DNA of 64,000 bases from positions 1,426,001-1,490,000 of the forward strand of contig JAPVLO010000275.1 in NCBI GenBank assembly GCA_027257055.1. Direction: 5' to 3'. Position numbers and translations under genes: made by a program. Below the pieces are notes generated by a model. That model saw only the letters and a list, made by a program, of their open reading frames with translations. It was not told the DNA's origin and made no database searches. Each line of letters opens with the position of its first letter. Position 1 is the stretch's first letter. This document shows positions 24,019 to 36,317 of the stretch, piece after piece. This stretch comes from Cephalopachus bancanus (Eukaryota; Chordata; Mammalia; Primates; Tarsiidae).

Positions 24019-24727
24019 TGTGGCACATTTCTGAAGGCCTTAAGCAACATGTATTTTAATTTCAACGCTCTATTAACATGAAGAAAGAAAAAGAATCCAT
24101 GCTCAGCTCCAGAGAAATGTAAATGAGATGGGGGGTAGCAGGGAGCAGCGCACTGAACTAAACTCCTCCCACAACCCCTGAAAAGCAGCAGTGGGTCTGG
24201 GCATCTTATCTCTGCCAAGCAGGCTAGCAGGCAAGCCACGCTGCCACCCTGTCCTGTGCAAACCACAGGCGCTGTCCCCCAAAGCGGGCAAATGACTATC
24301 TTAATTTGTTCAGAGGAAGCAAAATGGTCCAGGGCTGATAGTGGTCTTCTTTCTTCCCAACAAGACCTAATTGCTGTTGTCTTTCTTCAGAATCCAGTCT
24401 CCCTGAATACAGAGTAGAAAGGCAGCCAGCAGAACCAAACTGTTCTGCTCACAGTATCCTCCCTGGCAGACAAGACCCCAGTGTACCACAGTCTCCAAAT
24501 CAAAAATGCAGGATCCATGGATGGAGAGGCTTCTGGAGAGAAGATATTTATATGAAAACAAAATTCAAATCACATCTTCCTAAGGTTCTTTTTATCTAGC
24601 ATAATCAGTAATTCTTACTGCAAAACCTAGAAGACAACTAATAACTGGAAATATCGTTTCCTATTTAAAAAAAAAAAAAGAAAATGTAAGTTATTCATTA
24701 AGTTATTAAATCACCTTTCTGAAAAAG

Positions 24728-24791
24728 AATAACACTGTATAAAATTGGGCTATTCCCCCAAACACTGTATAAAACTATGCTATTCCCCAAA
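24728..24791 (+). repeat. Two-copy 31-bp tandem duplication
   Basis: AACACTGTATAAAA followed by GGGCTATTCCCC occurs at 24731, then again as AACACTGTATAAAA with CTATGCTATTCCCC at about 24762. The two copies differ at only a few bases. Confidence 0.85.
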
Positions 24792-24829
24792 AATTCAAGA
24801 CTTGTGGTCCCTGAAACACTAAATATTTG

Positions 24830-25012
24830 AATTTTAAAATAATTACATATCGAGCCCACTTAACAGAATGCAAACTATCTCAAGCGAATACACTATTACA
24901 CAGAATGAATATGAAACTAAAAATTCTAATAAATGCAGCTATGCAAGAAAATTGAAAAAAAATCACTTTGTCGTTAGATAGGATTTGCAAAGATAATGTT
25001 CTTGAACCCAGT
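24830..25012 (+). repeat. Diverged repeat pair, copy B
   Basis: Partner of 23495-23700 in the same orientation: TTTTAAAATAATTACATAT, ATATGAAACTAAAAATTC, AAAATTGAAAAAAAATCACTT and ATAGGATTTGCAAAGA appear in the same order. Confidence 0.7.
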
Positions 25013-26155
25013 CATGGTTCTGCTGTTTATGAAAGCAGATTGCTGTGGTGCCACGGGGCAATGGTTAACAGAGAATGGTGTGAGTGATCTTTCCCCTAAC
25101 CTGGGTGATATGGTGTGGAGGCTTCAAGCACAGCCCAGGGTGCTCCGGATTGAAAACTCCTTTGCCAGCCTCCTCCATGGGTGGGGAATATCTGAATCCT
25201 CATTCCTTTGACACTAAACATTGAAGGTTGCTGAAAATGCTAGTCACAACTGGCTGCAGCAGTACTTTAATGTACTGTCTACCATTAAGACGTCGGCAGG
25301 AATTATTGTGCCAGAACCCTCATCCCACCAACCTCTGGGCACTCCTCATTTGCTGCCCAGTGCTGTTAGATACCTTCCACTGAGCCTGCCATCACTGCCC
25401 ACCCACCTGAGGGCAGAAACCTCCAGCTCAGCCTTATCAGGTGAACTGACCCCTATGCTCGACAGACAGTCAGTTCTCTGCACCCTAAAGAAAGGAGACC
25501 ATTCTTTCACTCAGACTAAAGTAATCAAATGCTGAAAGGACTTCTAATGAGGCATCAGGTTCCCCAGTCTGGACTTCCCCACTCCATTGGTAATCCTTTA
25601 CATCACCTCTAATTTTGAGTCTCCTGATGGATATTTCCCACTTCTCTAAATATTTTTAAAACTACTTCTGGGTATATCAACTTCAGATAATATTTGCTGG
25701 CATCTCAATAAGAGGAGTGAGCTCTGCCAGGCCCTGGTGCAAATGACACAAATGATCATACCAGCCGTTGCAGTCATAGAGAGGAGGGGCCTTCCGTTTT
25801 TACCAAGAGCACTGGGGGGAAAACAGACCTTTCCGAGAGCCCCCACCCAACTTTGGGGACATGGGAGCATCTTCCGGAAGGCCTATGACCACACAGCCTT
25901 CAGGATGGATGTAGACTCTGTTCTTCACAAAGCCCACAATGAGCTGGCACTAACTCAGCAAGTTGCTGCTGCACATTGAGGGCAGGAACTGGCTCCCACT
26001 CCTGTGGGCATCCCCTGCACTCAGTGCCTGACTCATCTGCTTGATGCAGGAGACAGTCAGTAGTGCTTCCGCCCGTCCACCCCATCCACATAGAGGGTGT
26101 GGGAGCTGAGAGGAAGCCCTCACTCGCTTCTACTGCGTAAGATATTCTTGATGGC
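25013..26155. other. Single-copy stretch, no gene recognised
   Basis: No domain-bearing ORF and no named repeat. The plus frames at 25221-25535 and 25737-25979 are open but featureless. Confidence 0.4.
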
Positions 26156-26600
26156 CAGGGGATGAATGGATAAACAAAATGTGGTCTAGCCATACTGTGG
26201 AATATTATTCAGCCCTAAAAAGGAAGGAGATTCTGATGTGTATCGCAACATGAATGAACCTCGCAGACGGTGTGTTAAGTGAAATAAGCTGATCACAAAA
26301 AGACAAATAAATCCTGTGTGATTTCACTAATCCAAGGCAGCTAAAACAGGCAAATTCACAGAGGCCGAAAGTGGAATTCACAGTGGCTTGGGGCTGGGGG
26401 GAGGGAGACTGAGGAATTCTTGTTTAGTGGGTACAGAGGATCAGTTTTGGAAGATGAAGAAAGTTCTGGAGATGAATGGTGGTGATGGCAGCACAACAAA
26501 GCGAATGTTCTTAATGGCACAGAACATACATTATAAATGATTCAAATGGTAAATTTCATATTATATGTATTTTACCAAAATGTTTTAAAAATAAGAAAAT
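26156..26600 (+). mobile_element. Old L1 3' end
   Basis: GGATGAATGGATAAACAAAA, GGAATATTATTCAGCCCTAA, GTTAAGTGAAATAAGC, GATTTCACTAATCCAAGG and GTATTTTACCAAAATG are the standard end of an L1M element, in sense orientation. Confidence 0.85.
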
Positions 26601-28840
26601 AAAGACACCCTTGATGTCAGGAGACTGAAGAGTGGTGTGCCAGCCAACTCGTTCTAATTCTCCCAGAGCCTTTCCTGTGCCCATGGAGTGGCCACGAGCC
26701 TGGGGCATCCATCCCAAAGAGAAGGCTCTGTCTGAAAAACAACAAAAACAGCAGTGGGCTGACTCTGATGGGGAGTCACAGGGGCATGAATGACGACAGC
26801 AGGCCAAGGCGGCAGTCAGAGAAGAGAGCCCATGCCTGCTTTGATCTCTGCGAAGCACACAGAAGCATCTCATCAGCCCGGGTGGAGGGGCACCCCTTTC
26901 ACAAGGCAAGCAGCCCAGGGCCCAAGGTCCGAGAACTTCCTAGGGTCCAGCCAGGTAATGGGCACAGGTCAACACCCATGGGGGGCACTTCAGAGAGGGC
27001 AGAGGTGTCGTCTGCGAACGCATAAGAGGATATTTTTACCAATGATAAAGTGGATTTTTAATAACATTATGGTTTTAAAACAAAGTGAAGAACTTGAGTT
27101 TCTTTCTGACATTCAGGCAGGCCCCTTCAGGGTTAGTTCAAATAGAGAATATGCCACCGGACCGCTGTTCCTCTGGGGAAAGGCAGACTCTGTGGCGGGA
27201 GAGTCTCCAAAGCTCTTCTGTGACCCAAGTCACCTCCCAGGGCGCGGCCCAGATGCCCACTCATTCCAAAAGCATTTTATGAGCCAGATCCTAAGAGCAG
27301 TCATATCTATCAGGGGATACAAGCTCTACCCTTCCCAAGTATCGACCATGGCACTCTGATGTCTATGAAGGCAAACCACTTTGGTGTGGACACCGTGATG
27401 ACCTGCCGGGTGCTCCCGCCTGACCCCTCATCCTGGTCGACGTCTCAGCTACTGCAGAAGCCCAGGACAGCTGCTCTGCCTCACTCCTGCTGAAAGGCAA
27501 CAACAGAACAACTCTGCCCTGAATACAAAATGCTTTTGGACAAAAATACAGCAAAATAAAAGCAACACTGGCCCTTGAGGTCAAACTCGGGGCCCCTGTT
27601 TTGCCCTCGCTTCCTGGGCTGTGGCCAGTCAGAGTGAGACAGTCAGTAGCCCTGGGAGACGTGCTAAGATCCGCCCAGGCCACCACAGAGGCAGAACTGT
27701 GATGCCTGCTTCAGCTATGCATTTTCCATTAAATGAGAGAAAAATGTGCTATTGTGAGAAGTCATACGAACGTAGTTAAAAGCTGTCACAGTCCACTCAT
27801 TCGAAATAAAACCCATCCCATTAGGAACAGGGTAATTGCAGCCCATTTCCAATGTTCGCTCTGTGTAGGGCCAACTGTCAGAAGATAAGGGTTTCAAATT
27901 GAAAACCAGAGAGCCTTTCCTCAGTGATACCAGGAAATGAGGCACACACAGGCAGATACGACACCTGCCCACACAGAGTTGCCGCAGACCCGCACCAAGA
28001 CTCCTGCAAGTGACCTTACAGACCATTCACTCTCCAGCAATACGGGATCAGTACATAAGTCCTCGGGAGGGCCACATGGGCCATGTCGCTGGACTTTAAT
28101 GATGCCATCTCTCCATTTCAGGGGCGCCTGGCAAGGCTACCACCACCTTCATGAAAAGCCACCTGCCGTTCTCTCATCATTTACAATACAAATTCCAGAA
28201 CCCAGCCCAAACTGGAAGGAAAGAAACAAATGAAACAGAACCCATGCCCAGCTACTCAAGGAAATATGCCCTCCCCAGATAATGAAGACCCACCAACCCA
28301 TCGCTGTCAGCATCACACACCCTCCTCTCCCACCAAAGGTGGGGTCCGTCAGGATGTGAGGACTCCCTGGAAAACACCCAGCAACATGCAGAACCACAGG
28401 GACAGGGAAGACCACATCTGGGGCAAATCCGCCCAAAAGATGGTTAAAGATGCCAGAGCTGGGGGGAGCTCAGGGTGCCAGACCTTCAGCCTGCAAACTG
28501 TGGCTGGAGGCCACTGAGGCAGTGATGGCCTGCAACCCCAAAGGAGGATCAGTTCGCTGGGACAGCAGACCAGCCCCAACTATCTGTGCAGTGCTCTGTG
28601 ACGTCACTTCCCCTTCTTCTTGGAGTGGCATTCTATCGACATAGAACCTCAGGTATAAAAAAATTCATACTTCATTTGAAGCAAGTAGTTCTGAGCAGCA
28701 CATTAAGAGACTGCCAGATTAACCTAGAACACACTTCTTTAATCCCATAGTGAATTTCCTCCTTATAGCCAATTCCCAAAGTCAAGTATAGTAAATACCT
28801 TCTCAGAAGCATGTGATTGATTTCCTGCTGGAAGGCCCTG
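26601..28840. other. Single-copy stretch, no gene recognised
   Basis: The longest frame (26790-27359 plus, 189 codons) has no domain I recognise and shares its span with a minus frame. The segment 27715-27930 is AT-balanced, repeat-free and looks like a possible conserved non-coding element. I find no exon. Confidence 0.4.
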
Positions 28841-28844
28841 CCAC

Positions 28845-28925
28845 TTAATGGTTAAGTTCACAAGGTCCTAGAGTCAGAAGTGGGTTCAAATCTACCCTCT
28901 GCCACACCCAGCACTACTTGGACCT
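28845..28925 (+). mobile_element. MIR SINE fragment
   Basis: TCCTAGAGTCAGAAGTGGGT followed by TCAAATCTACCCTCTGCCAC is the 5' part of a MIR core, next to the TC microsatellite. Confidence 0.65.
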
Positions 28926-28927
28926 GC

Positions 28928-28930
<3 letters not shown>

Positions 28931-28984
<54 letters not shown>
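28931..28984. repeat. (TC)n microsatellite
   Basis: About 26 uninterrupted CT units, followed by a C-rich pyrimidine tract to about 29020. A run of 13 C is at 29206-29218. The Ser/Leu or Arg/Glu runs in the ORFs here are translations of this repeat. Confidence 0.97.
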
Positions 28985-28986
<2 letters not shown>

Positions 28987-29029
28987 CCTCCCCCCTCCCT
29001 CTTTCCTCCCTCCCTTCCCCACTCTCACC

Positions 29030-30730
29030 AATTCTGCACACATTTATTGAGGTTTCCCTCCCCCATCCTAGGAGGCAGCTCTGCCCACAGTGCACTTCCT
29101 GGTCAATCTGGCCAACCCTCCGACCAAAGTCTCTAGGCACCACAGGGCAGAGGGGGCTCTTGTGCTGGTTGCCCTTCACCTTGGCTGTGACACGCAGGGT
29201 GCCCTGCCCCCCCCCCCAGCTCTGAAGACAGAACAGACAACCCTTCCTTCCCTTCCACTGTGCAGCTCTTCCACCAGGTACCTCTTCTGTGAGCAGAGGA
29301 ACTGGGCCTGAGTGAAGCCAGAAATGGGGCATGTGGGGACGCAAATGAGACGTGATTCCGGCAGATGGGAAGATAAACAAACTCCCCAGGCCTTGAACCC
29401 ACACATCCAGGCAGGCTTCTTCTCTTCATCAAACTTTTGACCTGGGCCTGGATCACCCACCTGGAAGGTTGACCCTGGGCCCCAGTCTGCCACCAGAGGG
29501 CAGCATGGGGTCACACCAGGTCACCCTACAGCTCTGATCCCTTTGGAAGAGGCTGAATTCATGACAACAGCCACCCATCAGCCCCAAGATGCCAAGCGCT
29601 GGTACATACATGGAGCTAGGCTGGAGGATTTATCTCGTAAGATGAGAAAATGACGTCCATCACTCCCAACGCATTTCTGGCCGGTATGGATAGCTGCCAT
29701 ACCCTAAATAAAGACTGTAGGAAAATGATGAAAATAATGCAAAAGGTCCGTGATATGTGCAAAATATCTGAGGAATCTACCCTAACAAACGCATCTCCCT
29801 ACCACTTGCCAGAAGGAAGCACCAAGAATCCGCAGTGATTGGCAGCCCCTGCAGGGTAAACACTCCAAGGTCAAAGCTAGAACATAAATGAGAGGAAACA
29901 ATTGAGGACGACCCTGAGCACCACAGAGGGTCTCCCCTGGAGCTACAGTGTCTCCTCAGGTGGGGATTTGGTGGCATAGGCAACACGGACTAGCACAGTT
30001 GGGGTGGAGTCTTCCCTCATTCAGGTTGGCTAACTCCCAAGCTCTCCTGCTGGGGCCTCAGTCACTGACTTACCTGTGCTGGTTCCAGCACCTGCAGAGA
30101 GAAGCTTTGAGAACTAGGCCTGCATCCTAGGCTCCCCACCCCACCTTACCCCCCAACACCTGCCTGTGCACCCGGGGACCCCAATATTGCCTGGGGACCC
30201 ACCAGCTTAGAGAAAGGAGTAGAGGCCACCAGCAGCTGCCCATCTGCTGGCATGGGAGTCTTGGACATTGTCACCACCACAGCCACTATATCACCTGAGA
30301 AGACACCATCCCCAAGGAACAGACCCTCTGAGCTCCCTGCTAGAGGGTCAAGCAGCAGAGCAAGCCACTTCCTCTGAGGCTTCAGGGGTGAGCACCCATG
30401 GGACAGACCACTGCCCTTCTCCACAAAACTCCTCTCCTCAGGTCACCCCGGTCACACAGGAAAAATTCCACTTCCACTGGCCACAGGCCCACTCCCACAC
30501 TGGAGCAGATCGACTGGCCTGGCCATGAAGCAAAAGGGCCCTTTCAAGGGGGCTGTGAGAGCCCCAGGGGCCTGCAGAACTGACTGATGAAGACTCCCAC
30601 AACAAAATGAGCTGGTAATAGAAGACACATGTATCGGAAAGGACAAGCCAGCATCGGCAAATGACTTCCCAGGAAGAAAGACCAAGAGGAAGAACTAACA
30701 AACCATGTAAGCCAGCGGAGAGCCTTAAGC
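29030..30730. other. Single-copy stretch, no gene recognised
   Basis: Several frames of 80-112 codons exist on both strands. None has a recognisable domain or splice context that I can support. Confidence 0.4.
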
Positions 30731-30734
30731 TAGG

Positions 30735-32530
30735 TGGGTAGTCTAGAAATTCAAAAGTCAACAGCCTTTCCACAGACCAGCCAACATCAGTTAGAAAATG
30801 AAATGAGAGGAGGGGACCATCCCAGTGACAACAGCAGCAGAAGTTACAAAATACCAGGGAATAAACCTCACAAGAAATGTACCAAAAGTTTGAGCAAAGC
30901 AGTCACCCACGAGTGAAGGATGGAAAAGGCCTCCTACATAAATACTACATAAAACAAAATAGACAGATGAGAAAAAAAATTTTTTTTTGAGTTGGGGTCT
31001 TACTCTGTCACCAAGTCGGGAGTGCAGTGGCATGATCACTGTTCACCACAGCCTTGACCTCCTGGGCTCAAGGGATCCTCCTGACTCAACCTCCTGAGCA
31101 GCTGGGACTACAGGCACATGCCACCACGCCTGGCTAAATTTTGCTTTTTTGTAGGTCTCACTATGTTTTCCGGGTCGGTCTGAAACTCCTGGGCTCAAGC
31201 AATCCTCTTGCCTTCACCTCCCATAGTACTGGGATTACAGGCATGAGCCATTGTGCCCAATCAAAAAAAAATATTAAAGATGTCACTTCTCCCCCTATAC
31301 AAACCTATAGAACAATGCCAATCAGGTTTTGGGATGAATTTAGCTTATTCCAAAGCTTATCCAGCCAAAAGAATATACAAGAAAGATTAGGAGGAAAATG
31401 GACAAAGAAAAATAAATAAAAGGTAAAGACAGCAAGGTATAAGAAATAGTAGATACTGGCACAAGACTTAACAGTAGATATGGCACAAGAATAACCAATA
31501 AATTAGAATAAAGAGCCCCAAAATATAAAAGAAACAACCCAGAGAAGCTCTTTCTCTAAGTAAGATACAAAATCCAGAAAGTGCAAAAAAGCTTGATAGA
31601 TTTAAGAACATAAAATTCCAAATGTGTGCATTGCCAAAGATGTCTAAACAAAGTTGAAGGACAAAAGACATCTGGGAGAAAATATCTGCAATGTATAATG
31701 TATAGAAAATGAGGGATCACCCTGTTGTACTAAGAATGCCTATAAGTCAAGGGAAAGCTGAATAAGCCAAGAGAAAAACAGGTAAGGATACAAAAAGAAA
31801 AAAGAAGAAACTCAAATTATTATTAAGCACAATTAAGGAGCTTGCGGTCATTCACAATTTTTAAAAATACAAATGGAATAAGTACCACTTCATACTCATG
31901 TAACTGAGTGAAATTACAAAGACTGATCATGTCCAGAGAATGTCCCTGGAGACACGACTGCCTGACATAACTGACATCAATTTAAATGATCACCGCCTCT
32001 CCAGAGAGCAACTTGGCAACAACTACGGATGCTCTGAATGCCCACACCACTCAGCCCTGCATGTTCCACTGTAGGAACCTATGCTAACAAACACAGTCCC
32101 ACACACACGCAAGGATGGAACGGATGAGGCCCACATCCCAGCATCCTCTAAATGTGAAAAAAGGAACAACCTGAAAGTTCGGCAAGTGAGCAGTCGCATA
32201 GGATGCAAATGTTAGAGAGAATCACGTTGCCCTGCACAACGGACAGAGGACAATGTATAAGATGTGTGGCTCGGGGATCTCTTTGCAGATCTTATCTAGT
32301 ATGAGTTCCTGTCATTGAAAAAATATTTTTAAAAATATATGTTTGTGTAAAATATTTCCACAGAAAGCAAAGAAAATGGGAGGGGTCTCTAGCACACTGT
32401 TAACAATGATTATCTTTGTGGGGGTTGAATGGGGTAGTGGGGAAGTAGGGGGCTTTCATTTTCTACATTATGTGTGTCTATGAAGTTTGAGTCTTTATAA
32501 TGAATGCATATTAATTTTACAACCAGAAAA
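30735..32530 (+). mobile_element. Old L1 ORF2/3' block
   Basis: Decayed L1 text from ACAAAATACCAGGGAATAAAC (30846) through AGATGTCACTTCTCCCCCTA (31278) to the tail at 32440-32530 (TTCATTTTCTACATTATG, TGAGTCTTTATAATGAATGC). An antisense Alu (30980-31260) is inserted in it. Confidence 0.75.
30980..31260 (-). mobile_element. Alu SINE, AluJ-like
   Basis: Antisense dimeric Alu from a poly-T through TTGACCTCCTGGGCTCAAGG to CATTGTGCCCAATC. It is flanked by AAAAAAAAT on both sides, a low-information duplication. It is old and diverged. Confidence 0.88.
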
Positions 32531-32697
32531 AAATGTTTGTGGGACCCCAGGATCTAGAGTGTGTTAGATGCCTGCCCTCATTAGTGAAGCCAGGGTCCTC
32601 CTCAATCCCAAATTCTATTGCCAGAAAAAGTGGCCTCTCCTCCTCTGGGGATCCAAGATGATTGCTAGAAGAAATAATTTCAAAAACAGACATATCA

Positions 32698-33002
32698 GCC
32701 AGACATGGTGGCTCAAGCCTGTAATCCCAGCACTTTGGGAAGTCAAGGTGGGAGGATTACTTGAGCCCAGGAATTCCAGACCAGTCTGGGAAACATAGCG
32801 AAACCTCGTCTCTATAAAAAAAATTTTAAATATTAGCTGGGTGTGGTGACATGTGCCTGTAGTCCCAGCTACATGGGAAGCTGAGATGGGAGGATCACTT
32901 GAGCCCAGGAGGTCAAGGCTGTGGTGGACTGTGATTATGTAACTGCACTCTAGCCTGGGAAAAAGAATGAGATCCCAGTTCAAAAAAATAATAAAATAAA
33001 AT
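32698..33002 (+). mobile_element. Alu SINE, AluJ-like
   Basis: Sense dimer from GCCAGACATGGTGGCTCAAG to an A-rich tail with AATAAAATA units. It lies directly next to an Alu monomer at 33014. Confidence 0.93.
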
Positions 33003-33013
33003 AAAGATATCAA

Positions 33014-33130
33014 GCTGGGCACAGTGGCACATACCTATAGTCCCAGCTACTCAGGCGTCTAAGGCAGGAGGATCGCTTGAGCCCAGGAGTTCATGATCAG
33101 TCTGGGCAGGCAACATAGTGAGACTCTATC

Positions 33131-33161
<31 letters not shown>
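33014..33161 (+). mobile_element. Alu left-arm monomer with (GA)n tail and target-site duplication
   Basis: GCTGGGCACAGTGGCACATA through CATAGTGAGACTCTATC is a single Alu left arm. The tail at 33130-33161 is GAGA repeats instead of poly-A. A perfect duplication, AAAGATATCAAG, flanks it (33003-33014 and 33162-33173). Confidence 0.88.
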
Positions 33162-33162
<1 letters not shown>

Positions 33163-33173
33163 AAGATATCAAG

Positions 33174-34140
33174 ATCAGATCTACTTGTTTTAATTATTAG
33201 CTCTGCAGGGTGAGAGGAGCTGCCACTGCCCCCTCAGGCCCTGACCTACCCAGGTAGCCTCTGGTTTTTAAGATGTCTCAGAATTTGAAACAAAATAGAC
33301 AAGCACTTTAAAATTCATTACCAGGTTCCCATGGAATTTGCTTCCCTGCATAGAAAATAATTGAGTCCATTTTCCAAAAACTTGCTTCAAAGTCCCATTT
33401 TGGGGAATTGATGTAGATTGTTCCATTTTAAGTTCTTCAACCAGAGGAAATCTAAAAATTCTTCCTTCCAGCTCAACAGAGCGAATCCATGAATCTATTG
33501 CTTCTGCAAAAAGAGGACAAAAATCCTCCTGAGGCCACAGAATCCAGCAGCTTTTCCTTGGATTCCTGGGGCAGCCAACAGCTCCAGATATCAGGACACC
33601 AGGACAAGCTTCCAAAGGCAGCCCACAAGCTACCTGACTCCCATGCACCTGAGCAGTCCTGGCAGGTGAGGGAGACAGGGAGGGCATGGTTTCAAACTAT
33701 TTGCCACATCACAGAAAAGTAAGACATGTTTAAAATAAATAACTGCACATGAGCCCAGGGTCCTGGACCCCAGTCCCTCAGCAGTCCAGTCCCTCAGTGT
33801 GGAGGCGAGGGGGCAATCAGAAAAGGAGTATCTGTTACCACATCCGCCAGAGTCACTGGTGTCACAGGAAGTCTTTGAAACTCTCCATGGGCTTCCCAAG
33901 TTCTTGGTTTCCTCTCAAAATACCACCAGCCGGCCTTGGAAAATGGGCCCCAGGGAGTCTGCATGCTGCAAGCACCTGAAGCACTGTTTGCTAGACACAG
34001 CTGGATGGTATGCCATCCAACTGGAGGGGGGAGGGAAGAGAGAAGAGGAAGGAAGGAAGGAGGGAGCGTGAGAAAGGAAGCTCCCTCCCTCTCACACGGT
34101 CAGTGGACAGTAAAACCTTTCTGGAAGAGGCCAAACTAAA
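33174..34140. other. Single-copy stretch, no gene recognised
   Basis: 33290-33480 is AT-rich and repeat-free. A purine-rich GGAA tract is at 34022-34082. The plus and minus frames are short and featureless. Confidence 0.4.
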
Positions 34141-34141
34141 G

Positions 34142-34560
34142 TCTTAACATTTTGCCCAGCAATTCCACTTCTGGAAATCTATCATAAGGAACGGATCATG
34201 AGTATTGGGGGGGCAGGGCGCGGGGAACAAATACAAGCATATTTATTACAGATTTGTTCACAGCAGAAAAACATTCTAAACAACTTCAACGTCCAGCCTG
34301 GGACCTAGCTCAGTGAATGAGTGCAAACTTGTATTACTGGGTGTGGAAGAAACCCTCCATGCTATGGAAAGAGGCTGCCCATCCACTACTGAGGAGAATG
34401 TGTGGCCAGTGCATCAAGCACACAGAGGAAGCATGATAACCACGGGCAGGAAGTCTAGGATCTCAAAGTTTCTTCTTTTTGCTTTTTGGCTATCTCTATT
34501 TTCCAATATAATGAATGAATTTGTATGTAATAACTAAAATAACATTTTTAAAAAAAAATG
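34142..34560 (+). mobile_element. Old L1 ORF2-end/3' remnant
   Basis: GCCCAGCAATTCCACTTCTG and ATATTTATTACAGATTTGTT match decayed L1 ORF2 end. The end at 34490-34560 (TATCTCTATTTTCCAATATA) is an L1 3' end. Confidence 0.7.
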
Positions 34561-35772
34561 TTCTCTCTTGCCAAAAAGCTTTCATGCTAAACTGCTGAGT
34601 CGAGGCCTAAGAGATTGCCCATGTTTGATCACTTTTGACATACAGAAATAAGTTTCATATGGTTCAACCTAATTTTGTCACAAAATCCGGATGAGAGCTG
34701 AGACCCAGAGGAGTTATTTCCTCTGACTCGCTCAGGGACAAGTGAGAGATGGTGGCTTGCCCAGGGCCCAGCAGTACAGGTGTCCCGCCTTCCAGGGAGG
34801 TGTCCTTGACACCCCAAGCCCACCACCCAGCATTACCGGTTCCACAACAAGCACTTCAAGGTCTTGTAAAGTCGATGTCATTGCCAGTGACAAGCCAGGC
34901 TTCAAGAAGCAGGCAGAGCTGGGCAGTCCCGCCTGACTGTCTACCAAACTACGGCCATCCCTGCCAGCTCCATGAACATCACAGCCTGCGCCCCTTTGCA
35001 GGACAAAAGCTTCTCCTTCCCTGGTCGAGCTCACTCTTATTCACATCCTTTGCCTTTGCCAAAAATACAGGAGGTGACACTTACGCAAGTTAAAGAAGCA
35101 AAAATGACCTGAAGCCCAGGTCTCCTCAGCAGCCGGGCCTATCTTTCCATGTCTCCAGCAGGCCACGCTTTCTGAAAGAACAAAGTGGACTGACCGGCTA
35201 CTTGACTATGGCCTTGGCCATAAATTCTCAGGCGTCAGCTCAGTTCACGCAGATGCTCAGCTCTTTTGCCTCTTCACTGGACGGTCCTCTATGCACACAT
35301 CTGCTTTGGCTAACCTTGTCTATTATGACCAATGTTACCTCCCCCCAAAAATGACCACTGATCACTAACTGTAAGTGATCACAGGGGCTGATCAGAGGAG
35401 GGCGGCATCTCAGGACATGCTTTTCTGGTAGATATAAGAGGAGTGCAGAGGCCAGGAACACTGCTATCCAGAGTCATTAGACCTGTGAAACCTGGCTGGT
35501 ACCCCCAAAAGCACACACGGCCAAAGGACATCAGCAGAACTCTTCCATGCTGACGCTGCCAGATGGCTCTCTTCTGGGGATGGTCCTAGCACCCAGGAAA
35601 CCTACATCTGAGAAGCTGGTTTTGAGCAGCACCCAGAAATCTGGGGTGTAAAAATATATATTCTGAATACTAAACTGAGCTTGCCCCCAAGCTCGAATGC
35701 TACACTGAGCCAAGGTCCTACCACTAGGGGACCCAAGGTTGAGGGGACTCAATCCACTCTCCAACTTACAAG
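34561..35772. other. Single-copy stretch, no gene recognised
   Basis: No repeat is named. An exact inverted repeat (TGATCACT, 7-base loop, AGTGATCA) lies near 35359-35381. The frames are short. Confidence 0.4.
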
Positions 35773-35947
35773 GAGGATCCACCAAAAAACAGAATTATCT
35801 GCTGGAAGGCAGGCCGCTTATTGTACAAGCTCCCCCTGCCAGGTAAGTGTTCTAGGAACCCATTGGCATCAGTGCACCAGCTAGTGTTGTTGTGAGGCTG
35901 CATTTAGCTTCAGTGCATTTTTTTGGAGATTCTTACATTTGCCCATT

Positions 35948-36070
35948 TTTAAAAATTTTTATTTATTTTATTTTTTTATTATAAAGATGTGGGGTACAAT
36001 TCAGGGTTAGGTATACAAACGTTGATTATGCAGGTACCCTTGTTGATGAGGTATGTCCCTCCCTCTCCTA
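35948..36070 (-). mobile_element. LINE-1 3' end, antisense, inside the mariner
   Basis: Read on the minus strand, it contains the same 3' UTR words as the L1 at 1-3035 (GGGTACCTGCATAATCAACG, TGTACCCCACATCTTTATAA). It is a very short 5'-truncated insertion of about 120 bases. Confidence 0.85.
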
Positions 36071-36074
36071 GCAG

Positions 36075-36317
36075 TTATGATGGGTGGTTTACGAGCACAC
36101 CTGCCCACACCCTGCTGAGTGTTCAGCAGTTTTTGACCAAAAACAGCATGACCCCCATGCCCCCCCACTCACCCGATCTTGCCCCAAGAGACTTTTTTTG
36201 TTTCCCTAGATAAAAAAAGTACTTTAAGGGAAACATTTTGCCATATGGAAGAGGAGAAACAAAAAATGGCAGAAGCACTAAAAGACATCAAAATTGACGA
36301 GTTCAAAAACTGTTTTA
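36075..36317 (+). pseudogene. Mariner transposase C-terminal remnant (copy 1)
   Basis: The frames at 35989-36213 and 36179-36367 together read the transposase catalytic end: TPAHTLLSVQQFLTKNSM, then SPDLAPRDFFCFPR, then the frame-shifted EALKDIKIDEFKNCF. The third catalytic aspartate (SPDLAP) is present, but the preceding HDN motif has become TST, so the second aspartate is gone. The N-terminal DNA-binding domain is deleted. It is inactive. Confidence 0.85.

Noticed and set aside
28858..29404. ORFs with long Arg-Glu or Ser-Leu runs
   Set aside because: The runs are translations of the (TC)n microsatellite.
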